From assembly GCA_020629815.1 (NCBI GenBank), contig JAHDCN010000044.1, forward strand, positions 6,234-13,883: a stretch of 7,650 nt of DNA, given 5' to 3'. Under the pieces are notes generated by a model. The model was given only the letters and a program-made list of their open reading frames with translations, made no database searches and was not told the origin of the DNA. Below are positions 1 to 6,421 of the stretch, one piece after another. The stretch comes from Verrucomicrobiota bacterium (lineage in GTDB: Bacteria; Verrucomicrobiota; Verrucomicrobiia; Verrucomicrobiales; DEV007). Within the stretch, counting starts at the first letter, position 1; each line of letters opens with the position of its first letter. A program made the translations under genes and the position numbers.

Positions 1-296
1 CCCCGCACCAGCACCACTTCATCAATGGAATCAAACGGTCGCGCTTTAACAATCGCAGCTGTTCTCATTCGAGAGACGCCGTCTATGGCATTAAGTTGAT
101 CAGACTCGCCTTCATTGAGCAGAACAAGAAGCTTCTGCTTTTGAGTGGTAGTCAGGTCTGAAAGCTCTTTCTTTGCTGCCTTCTGCTCCGCAGTAATCCC
201 CTTCTCCAATTCATTCTCTTTTGCGACCAAGGTAAAAGGGCAGCAAACCACAGCAAGCATTGCAACCAAAGCGATAGCGATTCCATTTCGTTTCAT
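1..296 (-). CDS. Exported helix-hairpin-helix (ComEA-like) small protein, C-terminus cut by window edge
   Basis: The reading frame starts at ATG (complement of 294-296) and stays open for 98 codons to the window edge, so the C-terminus is missing. Residues 1-25 form a signal peptide: a KR start, a hydrophobic stretch (IAIALVAMLAVVCC), then a likely cleavage near LVA-KE. Residues 26-60 are Lys/Glu/Gln-rich and probably helical. Residues 68-98 (LNAIDGVSRM, then AAIVKARPF and DEVVLVRG) match one helix-hairpin-helix unit of the kind found in ComEA, which normally binds DNA without base specificity. The first hairpin reads GVS rather than the usual GIG/GVG. An exported single-HhH protein could bind DNA in the periplasm during uptake, but many such proteins in this phylum have no known role. 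A GA-rich stretch (GAAGAAGA) lies just before the start. It is separated from the lipoprotein gene by that gene's terminator, so it is probably transcribed alone. Confidence 0.72.
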   Translation of the reverse strand, partial: MKRNGIAIALVAMLAVVCCPFTLVAKENELEKGITAEQKAAKKELSDLTTTQKQKLLVLLNEGESDQLNAIDGVSRMRTAAIVKARPFDSIDEVVLVR

Positions 297-349
297 ATTC
301 TTCTTCGAGTTTATTTTTTGTTTACTTAGACAACTGTTTACCCGAACAC

Positions 350-386
350 CATTAAATTAAGTGTTCATTTATTCAAGTGTTAATTT
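350..386. repeat. Two tandem 16-base direct repeats upstream of the HhH gene
   Basis: CATTAAATTAAGTGTT (350-365) is followed at once by CATTTATTCAAGTGTT (366-381), identical at 13 of 16 positions. Read with a shifted phase, the 12-mer AAGTGTTNATTT occurs at 359-370 and 375-386, exactly 16 bases apart. The pair lies 54 to 90 bases upstream of the HhH start codon and after the lipoprotein terminator. That is where a regulator binding two half-sites on nearly the same face of the helix could sit. The function is inferred and the region is AT-rich, so a chance duplication is possible. Confidence 0.5.
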
Positions 387-399
387 GAATATTTTTCAC

Positions 400-430
400 A
401 AAAAAAGCCGCACCCCTCTCGAGGTGCGAC
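400..430 (-). terminator. Rho-independent terminator of the glycine-zipper lipoprotein gene
   Basis: Read on the minus strand, GTCGCACCTC, a GAGA loop and GGGGTGCGGC form a 10-pair GC-rich stem (8 Watson-Crick and 2 G-U pairs), followed directly by seven T (complement of 400-406). It begins 25 bases after the lipoprotein stop codon. On the plus strand the stem lacks a following T run and the two G-U pairs become A-C mismatches, so it acts for leftward transcription only. Confidence 0.9.
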
Positions 431-455
431 TTTCCGTAAAGTTTCTCAGCAGAGA

Positions 456-734
456 TTAGTAGCCGCGATAGGGCTGATGCTGATACCCGGGCTGCGGTCC
501 GTAGTATTGTGGTTGATTATTGCGAGTGCTTCCAATAACAGCACCGGCAGCGCCACCAACACCGGCACCAATCAAGGCACCTTTTTTACGATCACCATCA
601 TCAGCAGCAATCGCTCCAATCGCGGCACCTGCAGCGGCGCCAGTAGCAGCACCTGACTGAGTAGGAGTGCAGCTGGAAAAGGAAAGAGAAGTAGCAATAG
701 CTATAAGGGGCAGGATAATTTTAATTTTCATCAT
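456..734 (-). CDS. Small glycine-zipper outer-membrane-type lipoprotein
   Basis: This 92-residue protein has a lipoprotein signal: MMKIK, a hydrophobic core, then SFSSC with Cys22 as the probable lipidated residue. The -3 residue is Phe rather than the usual Leu, so the lipobox is slightly non-standard. Residues 28-44 and 52-68 are two Gly/Ala-rich segments with small residues every fourth position (TGAAAGAAIGAIAA and GALIGAGVGGAAGAVIG), joined by a charged DDGDRKK turn. This is the glycine-zipper hairpin seen in SlyB- and YMGG-like envelope lipoproteins. The tail from residue 73 is rich in Gln, Pro and Tyr. The second Met (731) is an equally plausible start; neither has a clear Shine-Dalgarno. 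It probably inserts into or stabilises the outer membrane, but no specific role is shown. A strong terminator follows. Confidence 0.82.
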   Translation of the reverse strand: MMKIKIILPLIAIATSLSFSSCTPTQSGAATGAAAGAAIGAIAADDGDRKKGALIGAGVGGAAGAVIGSTRNNQPQYYGPQPGYQHQPYRGY

Positions 735-735
735 C

Positions 736-766
736 TTTATAATTCACTTTTTTGAAATGATTTCAA
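736..766 (-). promoter_or_regulatory. Candidate promoter immediately upstream of the glycine-zipper gene
   Basis: On the minus strand TTGAAA (761-766) and TATAAA (736-741) match the sigma-70 boxes at 5 of 6 positions each, but the spacer is 19 bases, longer than the usual 17. The -10 ends only one base before the first ATG. Transcription would therefore begin near the second ATG (731) and give a leaderless or nearly leaderless message. The -35 lies inside the inverted repeat at 758-776. This is weak evidence in an AT-rich spacer. Confidence 0.25.
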
Positions 767-796
767 GCTGAAATCAGTTCGTCGGCTTTAGACGAA
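758..796. repeat. Two adjacent inverted repeats between the NlpC/P60 and glycine-zipper genes
   Basis: TGATTTCA (758-765), loop AGC, TGAAATCA (769-776) is a perfect 8-base inverted repeat. Next to it TTCGTC (778-783), a 7-base loop, and GACGAA (791-796) form a second, 6-base one. They sit 13 bases after the NlpC/P60 stop codon and 24 bases before the glycine-zipper start. Read leftward, the 8-base stem is followed by only three T, so it would be a poor intrinsic terminator. A third copy of the core, TGAAAT (753-758), makes a palindrome with ATTTCA (760-765), which suits an operator better. The role is unresolved. Confidence 0.5.
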
Positions 797-808
797 TACG
801 ATGAGAAT

Positions 809-1615
809 TTATTCAGAAGAATCCTGAGGCTCTGCAGGATTCGTGGACTCAGGAACGACGGGAACAGGTCGAACCTCACGCTTTTTCCGCGGTGAGAAGA
901 TATTCTTAATCACTGCTCCCAGCCCCTTTGGTTTCTTTTTGTCTCCAACTTCTACAGACTCAGTCTCTGATATCAGAACACTCTCCTGAAAGGACATCCC
1001 GGGTATCGATGCATATCCCACTAGCGATGCTTTGGAGGATTTAGCCGGAACTTTTAAGTCAAAGACACTGACTCCGTGGATCTTCTTCCCTCTATAGCGG
1101 CGGCCACTGCTCGCGCCGAACACCACACCTTTCTGGTCGGAACGCAGGGTGCCCAGGTAGATCATGACATGACTTATGGGAGGCGAATGTTTCACCCCGC
1201 TGTAGGTCCCCTCCCAAAATAAGAGATCTCCGGGTTTCAGCGCAGCAAACGCAGGATCATCCAGAGAATAGACATTGCGGGTGGAATTCCATTTCTCTGT
1301 TTTTCGCACCCATTGATAGAATGCGAATGAGGTTCGGGGCACGCCTTCCACGCCCATCCCTTTCAAAACATACTGAACCGTACCGGAACAATCCATTCCA
1401 CCCTTGGCTGGATCACAAGAACCGAAAGTGTAGCTGAGGTTCTTTCGCGTTAAGCCCAGTGAGCTATCAATAAGCCGGCGAACTGCCGCAGGTTGCTCGG
1501 CATAATCAGAGAGTTCGGTAGAAGAAAGACTGGAAACTGCAGTCTTTTGCGCAAAGGAAGAACTCGCCGTGGCGAAAAGCAGGGTAACCCCGAGGGAAAG
1601 AATCGTTCCTCTCAT
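809..1615 (-). CDS. Exported NlpC/P60-family protein (putative peptidoglycan endopeptidase)
   Basis: This 268-residue protein has a signal peptide at 1-22 (SSSFA-QK). The NlpC/P60 domain spans about 42-205. The nucleophile motif is GGMDCSGTVQYVL with Cys76, followed by VPRTSFAFYQW, then LKPGDLLFW (126-134), and SHVMIYLG with the catalytic His149. The family cleaves D-gamma-glutamyl-diaminopimelate or similar bonds in cell-wall peptides outside the cytoplasm. The third polar active-site residue normally sits in an F-I-H-A-S motif. Here the matching stretch is VFGASSG, with Gly167 in the His position, so activity is uncertain. Residues 206-268 form a basic, then Pro/Glu-rich, probably disordered tail. 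There is no Shine-Dalgarno before the ATG; the gene lies 20 bases after the stop of the upstream gene and is probably co-transcribed and translationally coupled to it. Confidence 0.87.
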   Translation of the reverse strand: MRGTILSLGVTLLFATASSSFAQKTAVSSLSSTELSDYAEQPAAVRRLIDSSLGLTRKNLSYTFGSCDPAKGGMDCSGTVQYVLKGMGVEGVPRTSFAFYQWVRKTEKWNSTRNVYSLDDPAFAALKPGDLLFWEGTYSGVKHSPPISHVMIYLGTLRSDQKGVVFGASSGRRYRGKKIHGVSVFDLKVPAKSSKASLVGYASIPGMSFQESVLISETESVEVGDKKKPKGLGAVIKNIFSPRKKREVRPVPVVPESTNPAEPQDSSE

Positions 1616-1635
1616 AACAAAGGAACCAGAATACC

Positions 1636-2274
1636 TCAGGCTGCTGCCTTTGTCTCGCCCTGTTTCGCTCTTCCCGCCCGCATCTGGTGCAAAGCTGCGG
1701 TATTGCCAATTCTACCGCAATCAAACTGCTGGAGAAAAGCTGCGGCGAATCCAGAAACTTTGGAAAAACTCCGCTTTACTTCGATTGACCGAACCGGACC
1801 TATCGCCCGCGCAGACAAGAGCGCACAAAACACAATAGCAGCTGCAGCAAGAACTCCCCAATTTCCGGCATAAAATGAAAGTCCTACAACAGTCGTGGTT
1901 AAAATCTGCCCCGCTCGAAAGAGCCTTTGAGCCAGTGAATAGCGCTGAAAACTTTGCCAACTGAGTCCGACCTTCATTGTGGGACTCGAACCGGTCCAGG
2001 TGGAAGGCTTGAGAGGATGACGCAGCGGCACTTTCACCACCACATCCGCAAAATCATTTGTCTTAATGCAGCGTCTCAACGGAATACCCGCCCGGTTTTC
2101 GATGCAAAGGTTCCCATTCTCCGTGTAGACATACTGGTGCCGGAGGTCGGGTAAAAGCAGATTAATTGATCCCTTCTGATTCAACGTCTCCGCAGGTGAA
2201 TGGTGCATGTTTCGGGGAGGCATAGGATACCGCTCCCCCTTCCAAACATTCCTACGGCGCAAAACTGAACTCAT
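1636..2274 (-). CDS. Protein of unknown function with a C-terminal hydrophobic hairpin
   Basis: I do not recognise this 212-residue protein. I start it at the ATG complementary to 2272-2274 because a strong Shine-Dalgarno (CAGGGGG) stands 4 bases upstream. The open frame extends to 2349, but the extra N-terminal residues (KYKEVLNKFFF) read like translated AT-rich spacer. The N-terminal 110 residues are polar and basic (LLPDLRHQYVY, NRAGIPLRRCI, DVVVKVPLRHPLKP). Residues 122-157 are hydrophobic (ILTTTVVGLSFYAG, then VLAAAAIVFCALLSA), enough for one or two membrane passes. A basic tail ends in KQGETKAAA. It precedes the NlpC/P60 gene by 20 bases, so a cell-envelope role is possible but unproven. 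No alternative gene on either strand explains 1636-2270 as well. Confidence 0.68.
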   Translation of the reverse strand: MSSVLRRRNVWKGERYPMPPRNMHHSPAETLNQKGSINLLLPDLRHQYVYTENGNLCIENRAGIPLRRCIKTNDFADVVVKVPLRHPLKPSTWTGSSPTMKVGLSWQSFQRYSLAQRLFRAGQILTTTVVGLSFYAGNWGVLAAAAIVFCALLSARAIGPVRSIEVKRSFSKVSGFAAAFLQQFDCGRIGNTAALHQMRAGRAKQGETKAAA

Positions 2275-2278
2275 GTAA

Positions 2279-2285
2279 CCCCCTG
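2279..2285 (-). promoter_or_regulatory. Ribosome binding site fixing the start of the 212-residue protein
   Basis: On the minus strand CAGGGGG is followed by TTAC and then ATG. This is the clearest Shine-Dalgarno in the window, and it favours the start at 2274 over the more distant ATG at 2349. Confidence 0.65.
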
Positions 2286-2295
2286 AAAAGAAAAA

Positions 2296-2324
2296 TTTAT
2301 TTAAGACTTCTTTATATTTATAAT
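2296..2324 (+). promoter_or_regulatory. Candidate sigma-70 promoter of the pentonate dehydratase operon
   Basis: A perfect -10 box TATAAT lies at 2319-2324. A weak -35 (TTTATT, 2296-2301, 3 of 6 matches) stands 17 bases upstream. Transcription would start near 2331 and give a leader of about 43 bases to the TTG start at 2374. The -10 overlaps the leftward -10 candidate on the other strand. Confidence 0.4.
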
Positions 2325-2349
2325 ACCTACAGCAGTTTTGCAAATTCAA
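2320..2349 (-). promoter_or_regulatory. Candidate sigma-70 promoter of the leftward unknown-NlpC/P60 pair
   Basis: On the minus strand TTGAAT (complement of 2344-2349, 4 of 6 matches) and TATTAT (complement of 2320-2325, 5 of 6) are 18 bases apart. The expected start of transcription near 2313 gives a leader of about 39 bases to the ATG at 2274. It shares its -10 bases with the rightward candidate promoter. Confidence 0.4.
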
Positions 2350-2373
2350 ATTTCATGATCCCCTAAGAACGGT

Positions 2374-3258
2374 TTGAGAAAACTTTTCCATGCCGACTGT
2401 GAGGTGTATCATCCAGCGATGAGTTGGAAAGTGTACCGTTGCCCCGGAGATACCGTTGTAATTGATGATGGAGAACAGCCACGTGAAAGTTCGGCATTCT
2501 CCTGGGATGAACTTTTTCAGCACGAAGCCCCGGCTGATTACGTTGCTTCGGTATTTGATTCCGCCAATCCTGCTGCTCTTCCTTCGGAAACAAGCCAATT
2601 ACCACCCATCGGAACTCAGGAAGTCTGGGCTGCCGGAGTAACCTATTTTCGCAGCCGGACTGCAAGAATGGAAGAAGCCGAGACTTCGGGAGGTGATGTT
2701 TTCTATGACAAAGTCTACGACGCCGACCGTCCGGAACTTTTTTTTAAGTCCACCTCATCCAGAGCCCGGGGAACCGGTGACCATGTCTGCATTCGAAAAG
2801 ATTCCACCTGGGATGTTCCCGAACCCGAACTCACCTTGGCGATCAATTCCAGCGGAAACGTTTTTGGCTACACGGTCGGCAATGACATGAGCTCCCGGTC
2901 GATCGAAGGCGAAAACCCGCTGTATCTGCCGCAGGCGAAAATGTATGCCGGCTCCTGCGCGATTGGCCCCTGTCTTTTGATCACCCCTTCCCTTTCCGAA
3001 TCGACCGAAATCTCTCTCGTGATTTCCCGCGACGGAGAAGCAGCGTTTTCCGGCACGATCCCGATTTCGCAAATAAAAAGGGACTTCGGCGAATTGGCGG
3101 AGTATCTTTTCCGGTCGAATGAGTTTCCCTGCGGAGCTTATTTAATGACAGGAACCGGGATTGTCCCCGATTCCGACTTCACTCTGAAAGAAGGAGACGA
3201 AGTCGCTATTACGATTCAGGGAATCGGGACTCTTTCCAACTCTGTTATTTCTGTCTAA
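2374..3258 (+). CDS. FAH-fold 2-keto-3-deoxy-D-pentonate dehydratase (KdaD-like)
   Basis: This 294-residue protein belongs to the fumarylacetoacetase (FAH) fold. From memory it resembles Sulfolobus 2-keto-3-deoxy-D-arabinonate dehydratase (298 residues), including EVWAAGVTY (83-91), [15 protein letters not shown] (111-125), [14 protein letters not shown] (180-193) and MTGTGIVP (258-265). The metal-binding set is present: PEPE with Glu150 and Glu152, and Asp171 in GNDMSSR, at the 19-residue spacing I recall for KdaD. The expected reaction is loss of water from 2-keto-3-deoxy-D-pentonate to give 2-oxoglutarate semialdehyde, in the cytoplasm. The start is TTG at 2374, chosen because MRKLF matches the family N-terminus; the alternative ATG at 2419 would remove 15 residues but has a GAGGTG 12 bases upstream. 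An in-frame stop at 2356 excludes earlier starts. It is followed after 2 bases by the pentonate dehydratase gene. Another FAH-fold reaction on a related keto acid, such as a 6-deoxy sugar derivative, cannot be excluded. Confidence 0.85.
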   Translation: MRKLFHADCEVYHPAMSWKVYRCPGDTVVIDDGEQPRESSAFSWDELFQHEAPADYVASVFDSANPAALPSETSQLPPIGTQEVWAAGVTYFRSRTARMEEAETSGGDVFYDKVYDADRPELFFKSTSSRARGTGDHVCIRKDSTWDVPEPELTLAINSSGNVFGYTVGNDMSSRSIEGENPLYLPQAKMYAGSCAIGPCLLITPSLSESTEISLVISRDGEAAFSGTIPISQIKRDFGELAEYLFRSNEFPCGAYLMTGTGIVPDSDFTLKEGDEVAITIQGIGTLSNSVISV

Positions 3259-3260
3259 AC

Positions 3261-5198
3261 ATGAGTGAGACCAACCCTTTGTTGGATTCCGGAGACGAAT
3301 CCATTTATACCCTCAAGACGAAAGCACCGGGGCCAACTGGAGCATTGCCATTCAGTCAGGAGCAGCTCGCCACCCAACCCAGCGGCCATCTTTTCGGGTG
3401 GACTCAGAATGTCGGTATGGGCTGGGATGCCGACAAAGTGGCTGGAGGCGACTACGTCATACTCAGCACTCAGGGAGGCATTCGACAGGAAGACGGCACT
3501 CCCGTTGCTCTCGGGTATCACACGGGCCACTTCGAAGTTGGCCTGCTTATGGAAGAGGCGGCCAAAACGATCACCAGCTATGGCGGCGTTCCCTTTGCGG
3601 GATTTGTCAGTGACCCTTGTGATGGTCGATCACAGGGCACCGATGGCATGATGGATTCCCTGCCCTACCGCAACGACGCGGCGACTGTTCTGCGGCGTTT
3701 GATTCGTTCGCTGCCGACTCGCAAAGGAGTCGTGGGCGTGGCGACTTGTGACAAAGGGCTGCCTGCCATGATGATGGCTCTCGCCGGCAGTCGTGATCTT
3801 CCCACTGTTTTGATACCGGGCGGAGTCACGCTGCTTTCAGAAGATACAGACGAAGACCTGGGCCGGATTCAAACTATTGGTGCCCGGTATTCTCAGGGGG
3901 AAATCTCCCTTGCCTACGCGGCCGAGATGGGCTGCAAAGCATGCGGATCTCCGGGCGGGGGGTGTCAATTCCTCGGCACGGCAGCGACCAGTCAGGTGAT
4001 TGCCGAAGCTCTGGGACTTACCCTTCCCCACTCCGCTTTAAGCCCTTCCGGAGCTGACATCTGGAAAGATATGGCGCGCCGATCCGGAGCAGCGATCATC
4101 AATCTTGAGCAAGCCGGGATCACAACCAAAGACATTCTTACTCCGGATGCGGTTGAAAATGCGCTTGTCGTTCATGCGGCGTTTGGCGGCTCGACCAATT
4201 TAATTCTTCATCTACCCGCGATCGCCCATCAGGCAGGAATTCCGCGCCCCACCGTCGATGATTGGCGGAGGGTCAATGCAGGAATCCCCCGCATCGTAGA
4301 TGCGCTTCCCAATGGTCCGCAGCACTACGCGACCATTCAGGTATTTCTCGCCGGAGGCGTGCCGGAAGTGATGCTGCATCTTCGCGAGGCCGGTATGCTG
4401 AAACTGGATGCCCTGACTGTCACCGGAAAAACATTGGGAGAAAATCTCGAGTGGTGGGAGAATTCAGAGCGCAGGCAGCGACTGAAAGAAAAGCTGACTC
4501 AGCTGGACGGCATCAACCCGGACAACGTGATCCTTTCGCCGGAAAAAGCAGCGGCCCGTGGACTCACCTCTACCGTGACCTTTCCCGGAGGGAATCTGAC
4601 GCCGGACGGTTCCGTGATTAAGTCGACCGCGATCGATCCTTCTCTGATCGACGAAAACGGAATTTACCTCCATGAAGGCCCGGCCCGCGTATTTGCATCC
4701 GAACCCGAAGCAATCGCAGCGGTGAAATCAAAAGGTGATGACCGCATTCAAAAGGGTGACGTCATTGTCCTGATTGGCTACGGCCCGGCTGGATGCGGTA
4801 TGCCTGAAACGGCGCAACTGACTATTGCCTTGAAACACCTTCCGTGGGGCAAACACGTCGCCCTGATCACAGACGGTCGGTTCTCCGGCGTTTCTACCGG
4901 AGCCTGTGTAGGCCACATTTCACCGGAAGCATGGGCCGGAGGGCCCATTGGCAAAGTGCTCGATGGAGACCCCATCCGGGTAAAAATCGACTGCAAAAAC
5001 CTCACCGGCAGCGTCGACTACGTCGGAGACTTTGAAGAATTTTCCCAACGTACAGCCAACCCGGCTTTGAAACCACTGCCTGGAGTTCCCGACGACACTC
5101 GCCTGTGGGCTGCCCTGCAAAATGCCAGCGGCGGCCCCTGGGGTGGCTGCGTCTTCGATGCTGACTCAATTATCGAAAAGCTCGCCACTCCCAAGTAA
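3261..5198 (+). CDS. yjhG: D-xylonate dehydratase, YjhG/YagF branch of the IlvD/Edd family
   Basis: This 645-residue protein has the length of the YjhG/YagF subfamily (about 655) rather than classic IlvD (about 560-616), and from memory it matches E. coli YjhG nearly end to end. Matching motifs include [57 protein letters not shown] and KSTAIDPS. Cys120, Cys163 and Cys235 (in GGGCQFLGT) are the expected iron-sulphur ligands. Asp164 and Lys165 of CDKG are the magnesium-site residues, the Lys being carbamylated in relatives. Ser542 in GRFSG is the likely catalytic base. It converts D-xylonate to 2-keto-3-deoxy-D-xylonate in the cytoplasm. The start codon lies 2 bases after the stop of the KdaD-like gene and has no Shine-Dalgarno of its own, so translation is probably coupled. 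The two enzymes act in sequence, this one first. Exact substrate (D-xylonate, D-arabinonate or D-gluconate) is not fixed by sequence. Confidence 0.92.
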   Translation: MSETNPLLDSGDESIYTLKTKAPGPTGALPFSQEQLATQPSGHLFGWTQNVGMGWDADKVAGGDYVILSTQGGIRQEDGTPVALGYHTGHFEVGLLMEEAAKTITSYGGVPFAGFVSDPCDGRSQGTDGMMDSLPYRNDAATVLRRLIRSLPTRKGVVGVATCDKGLPAMMMALAGSRDLPTVLIPGGVTLLSEDTDEDLGRIQTIGARYSQGEISLAYAAEMGCKACGSPGGGCQFLGTAATSQVIAEALGLTLPHSALSPSGADIWKDMARRSGAAIINLEQAGITTKDILTPDAVENALVVHAAFGGSTNLILHLPAIAHQAGIPRPTVDDWRRVNAGIPRIVDALPNGPQHYATIQVFLAGGVPEVMLHLREAGMLKLDALTVTGKTLGENLEWWENSERRQRLKEKLTQLDGINPDNVILSPEKAAARGLTSTVTFPGGNLTPDGSVIKSTAIDPSLIDENGIYLHEGPARVFASEPEAIAAVKSKGDDRIQKGDVIVLIGYGPAGCGMPETAQLTIALKHLPWGKHVALITDGRFSGVSTGACVGHISPEAWAGGPIGKVLDGDPIRVKIDCKNLTGSVDYVGDFEEFSQRTANPALKPLPGVPDDTRLWAALQNASGGPWGGCVFDADSIIEKLATPK

Positions 5199-5203
5199 AA
5201 TCT

Positions 5204-6394
5204 TCACTGACTGATCTGAAACTGCAGAATCGTCGCTGAATTGCCTTTACTTCCTTCTGGCGTCTTCTTTCCGACCTTTACTGCTACCTGGTGATAGCCA
5301 CTGGTCAGTCCGTCCGCAAGCATAACGCTGCGGGGATAGTTCAGCGATTTCGAATAGTGGTGAAACAGTGTCACCTCGTTCCATTCGCCACCGTCCACAC
5401 TTATTTCCAACGTTCCAGAGTCCGGCCCAGCTAAAATAAAGGCTCCGAGGCTTTTTCCGGAAAAAGTATAATAAAACATATCACCCGGACTGTCCGAGCG
5501 AAGTGCCTGGAATTTCTTGTAATCGTCTCGAATACCGCCCACAGGAAGAAGCTCCTTGCTGACCGGTGCAAACTGCCAGCCACCGAGCCAGGCCATTTGC
5601 TGCGGATCGACCTCTGCCACCGCAGCGAACGAGTTTTCATTCAGTGCTGAAGGAACAGCCTTATCAGCCACCGCTTCATTAGGCTTCGAATCTTCGATCA
5701 CTCGCATGATCCAATCAGAGGCAAAGGCATAGCCCTTTTGGTTCGGGTGGGTGCCACCGTAGTCCTCTTTCCAGGTCAGCAAGCCAACAGCGATGTCATT
5801 TGCCAGTGCCATGCCAATATCGACTGTAGGAATCTGATAGTGTCGGGCCACATCTTTGTGCGCAGTCACGCTTACCGGCTTTTCCCCATTGGTGATCTTT
5901 TCCAAAATGGGTGGATTCACGTATTGCACCGAAATAATGTCCCCACTTGGATTCGCTGTATAAAATTGCCGCACAATTCCCTCGAGACCACGGATCGCGG
6001 TGTCCCGGTCATGCCCGGCATCCTGATCGTCATTTACAGCAAACTCCACCACCAGTAGGTCGATTGGCCCTTTTGACAAAACATCCCGTTTCAAACGAAA
6101 CGCACCCGACATTGAGCAGGTCGAGCTGAGTCCGGCATTGGTAAAGGTAAACTCTGTATCCGGGAACTTTGCCTTCAACTGCTCGGGCACCATCGCACTA
6201 TGACCTTTGTTGTTCTGCGTGATCGATCCGCCGAGAAAGGCAACGTGAATTGACTTCCCACTTTCTATTTTGGCGAGGAAATTTCCGACCCCGGCTCCAA
6301 GTTCAACCACATCTTCTTCCGCTTTCAAAAATGAAAACGAAACAAAAGACACGCTAAAAACAGCAATCAAAGATTTTCGGAAGAACACTTTCAT
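5204..6394 (-). CDS. Exported SGNH/GDSL-type hydrolase with C-terminal beta domain (probable carbohydrate esterase)
   Basis: This 396-residue protein has a signal peptide at about 1-25 (long hydrophobic core, SFLKA-EE). The SGNH domain covers about 28-235. Block I is VAFLGGSIT with Ser57 as nucleophile, block II has NAGLSS with Gly88, block III is VVEFAVND with Asn121, and block V is DYGGTHPNQKGY with His216. The usual Asp three residues before the His is Gly213 here; Asp211, five before, is the nearest acid. Residues 265-396 form a second, probably beta-sandwich region (LGGWQFAPVSK, GAFILAGPDSG, ISVDGGEWNEV). It is likely secreted and removes acyl groups, such as acetyl, from a polysaccharide, but no substrate is shown. 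It is divergent from the sulfatase over 35 bases and converges on the dehydratase gene with 5 bases between stop codons. There is no clear Shine-Dalgarno; the ATG is supported by the signal peptide directly after it. Confidence 0.85.
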   Translation of the reverse strand: MKVFFRKSLIAVFSVSFVSFSFLKAEEDVVELGAGVGNFLAKIESGKSIHVAFLGGSITQNNKGHSAMVPEQLKAKFPDTEFTFTNAGLSSTCSMSGAFRLKRDVLSKGPIDLLVVEFAVNDDQDAGHDRDTAIRGLEGIVRQFYTANPSGDIISVQYVNPPILEKITNGEKPVSVTAHKDVARHYQIPTVDIGMALANDIAVGLLTWKEDYGGTHPNQKGYAFASDWIMRVIEDSKPNEAVADKAVPSALNENSFAAVAEVDPQQMAWLGGWQFAPVSKELLPVGGIRDDYKKFQALRSDSPGDMFYYTFSGKSLGAFILAGPDSGTLEISVDGGEWNEVTLFHHYSKSLNYPRSVMLADGLTSGYHQVAVKVGKKTPEGSKGNSATILQFQISQ

Positions 6395-6421
6395 GTATGG
6401 TTCGATAACTAAACGCAGACC

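Noticed and set aside
145..360. 71-codon plus-strand frame with a Phe-rich translation
   Set aside because: It is antisense to the start and signal peptide of the helix-hairpin-helix gene and extends into AT-rich spacer; it reads like a shadow frame.
1493..1873. 126-codon plus-strand frame, with related short frames at 1506-1960
   Set aside because: These overlap the NlpC/P60 signal peptide region and the 212-residue gene antisense or out of frame, have low-complexity arginine- and proline-rich translations, and no ribosome binding site.
2275..2349. Longer N-terminus for the 212-residue protein, starting at 2349
   Set aside because: The added 25 residues translate the AT-rich spacer with its promoter-like boxes, and the ATG at 2274 has a much better Shine-Dalgarno.
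2355..2366. Three-codon ATG-ATC-CCC-TAA mini frame ahead of the pentonate operon
   Set aside because: There is no ribosome binding site, no repeated regulatory codons and no attenuator-like structure, so it is most likely chance.
2374..3258. Naming the FAH-fold gene as fumarylacetoacetase of tyrosine breakdown
   Set aside because: The motifs and partner gene fit the KdaD-type sugar-acid dehydratase branch, and no tyrosine-pathway gene is nearby.
3261..5198. Naming the dehydratase as dihydroxy-acid dehydratase (ilvD) of valine and isoleucine synthesis
   Set aside because: The length and the specific motifs follow the YjhG/YagF branch, and the neighbour is a sugar-acid enzyme, not a branched-chain amino-acid gene.
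6374..6401. Possible sulfatase promoter (TTTTCG and TATGGT, 16-base spacer)
   Set aside because: Both boxes match the consensus poorly and lie inside the SGNH hydrolase signal-peptide codons; too weak to annotate.
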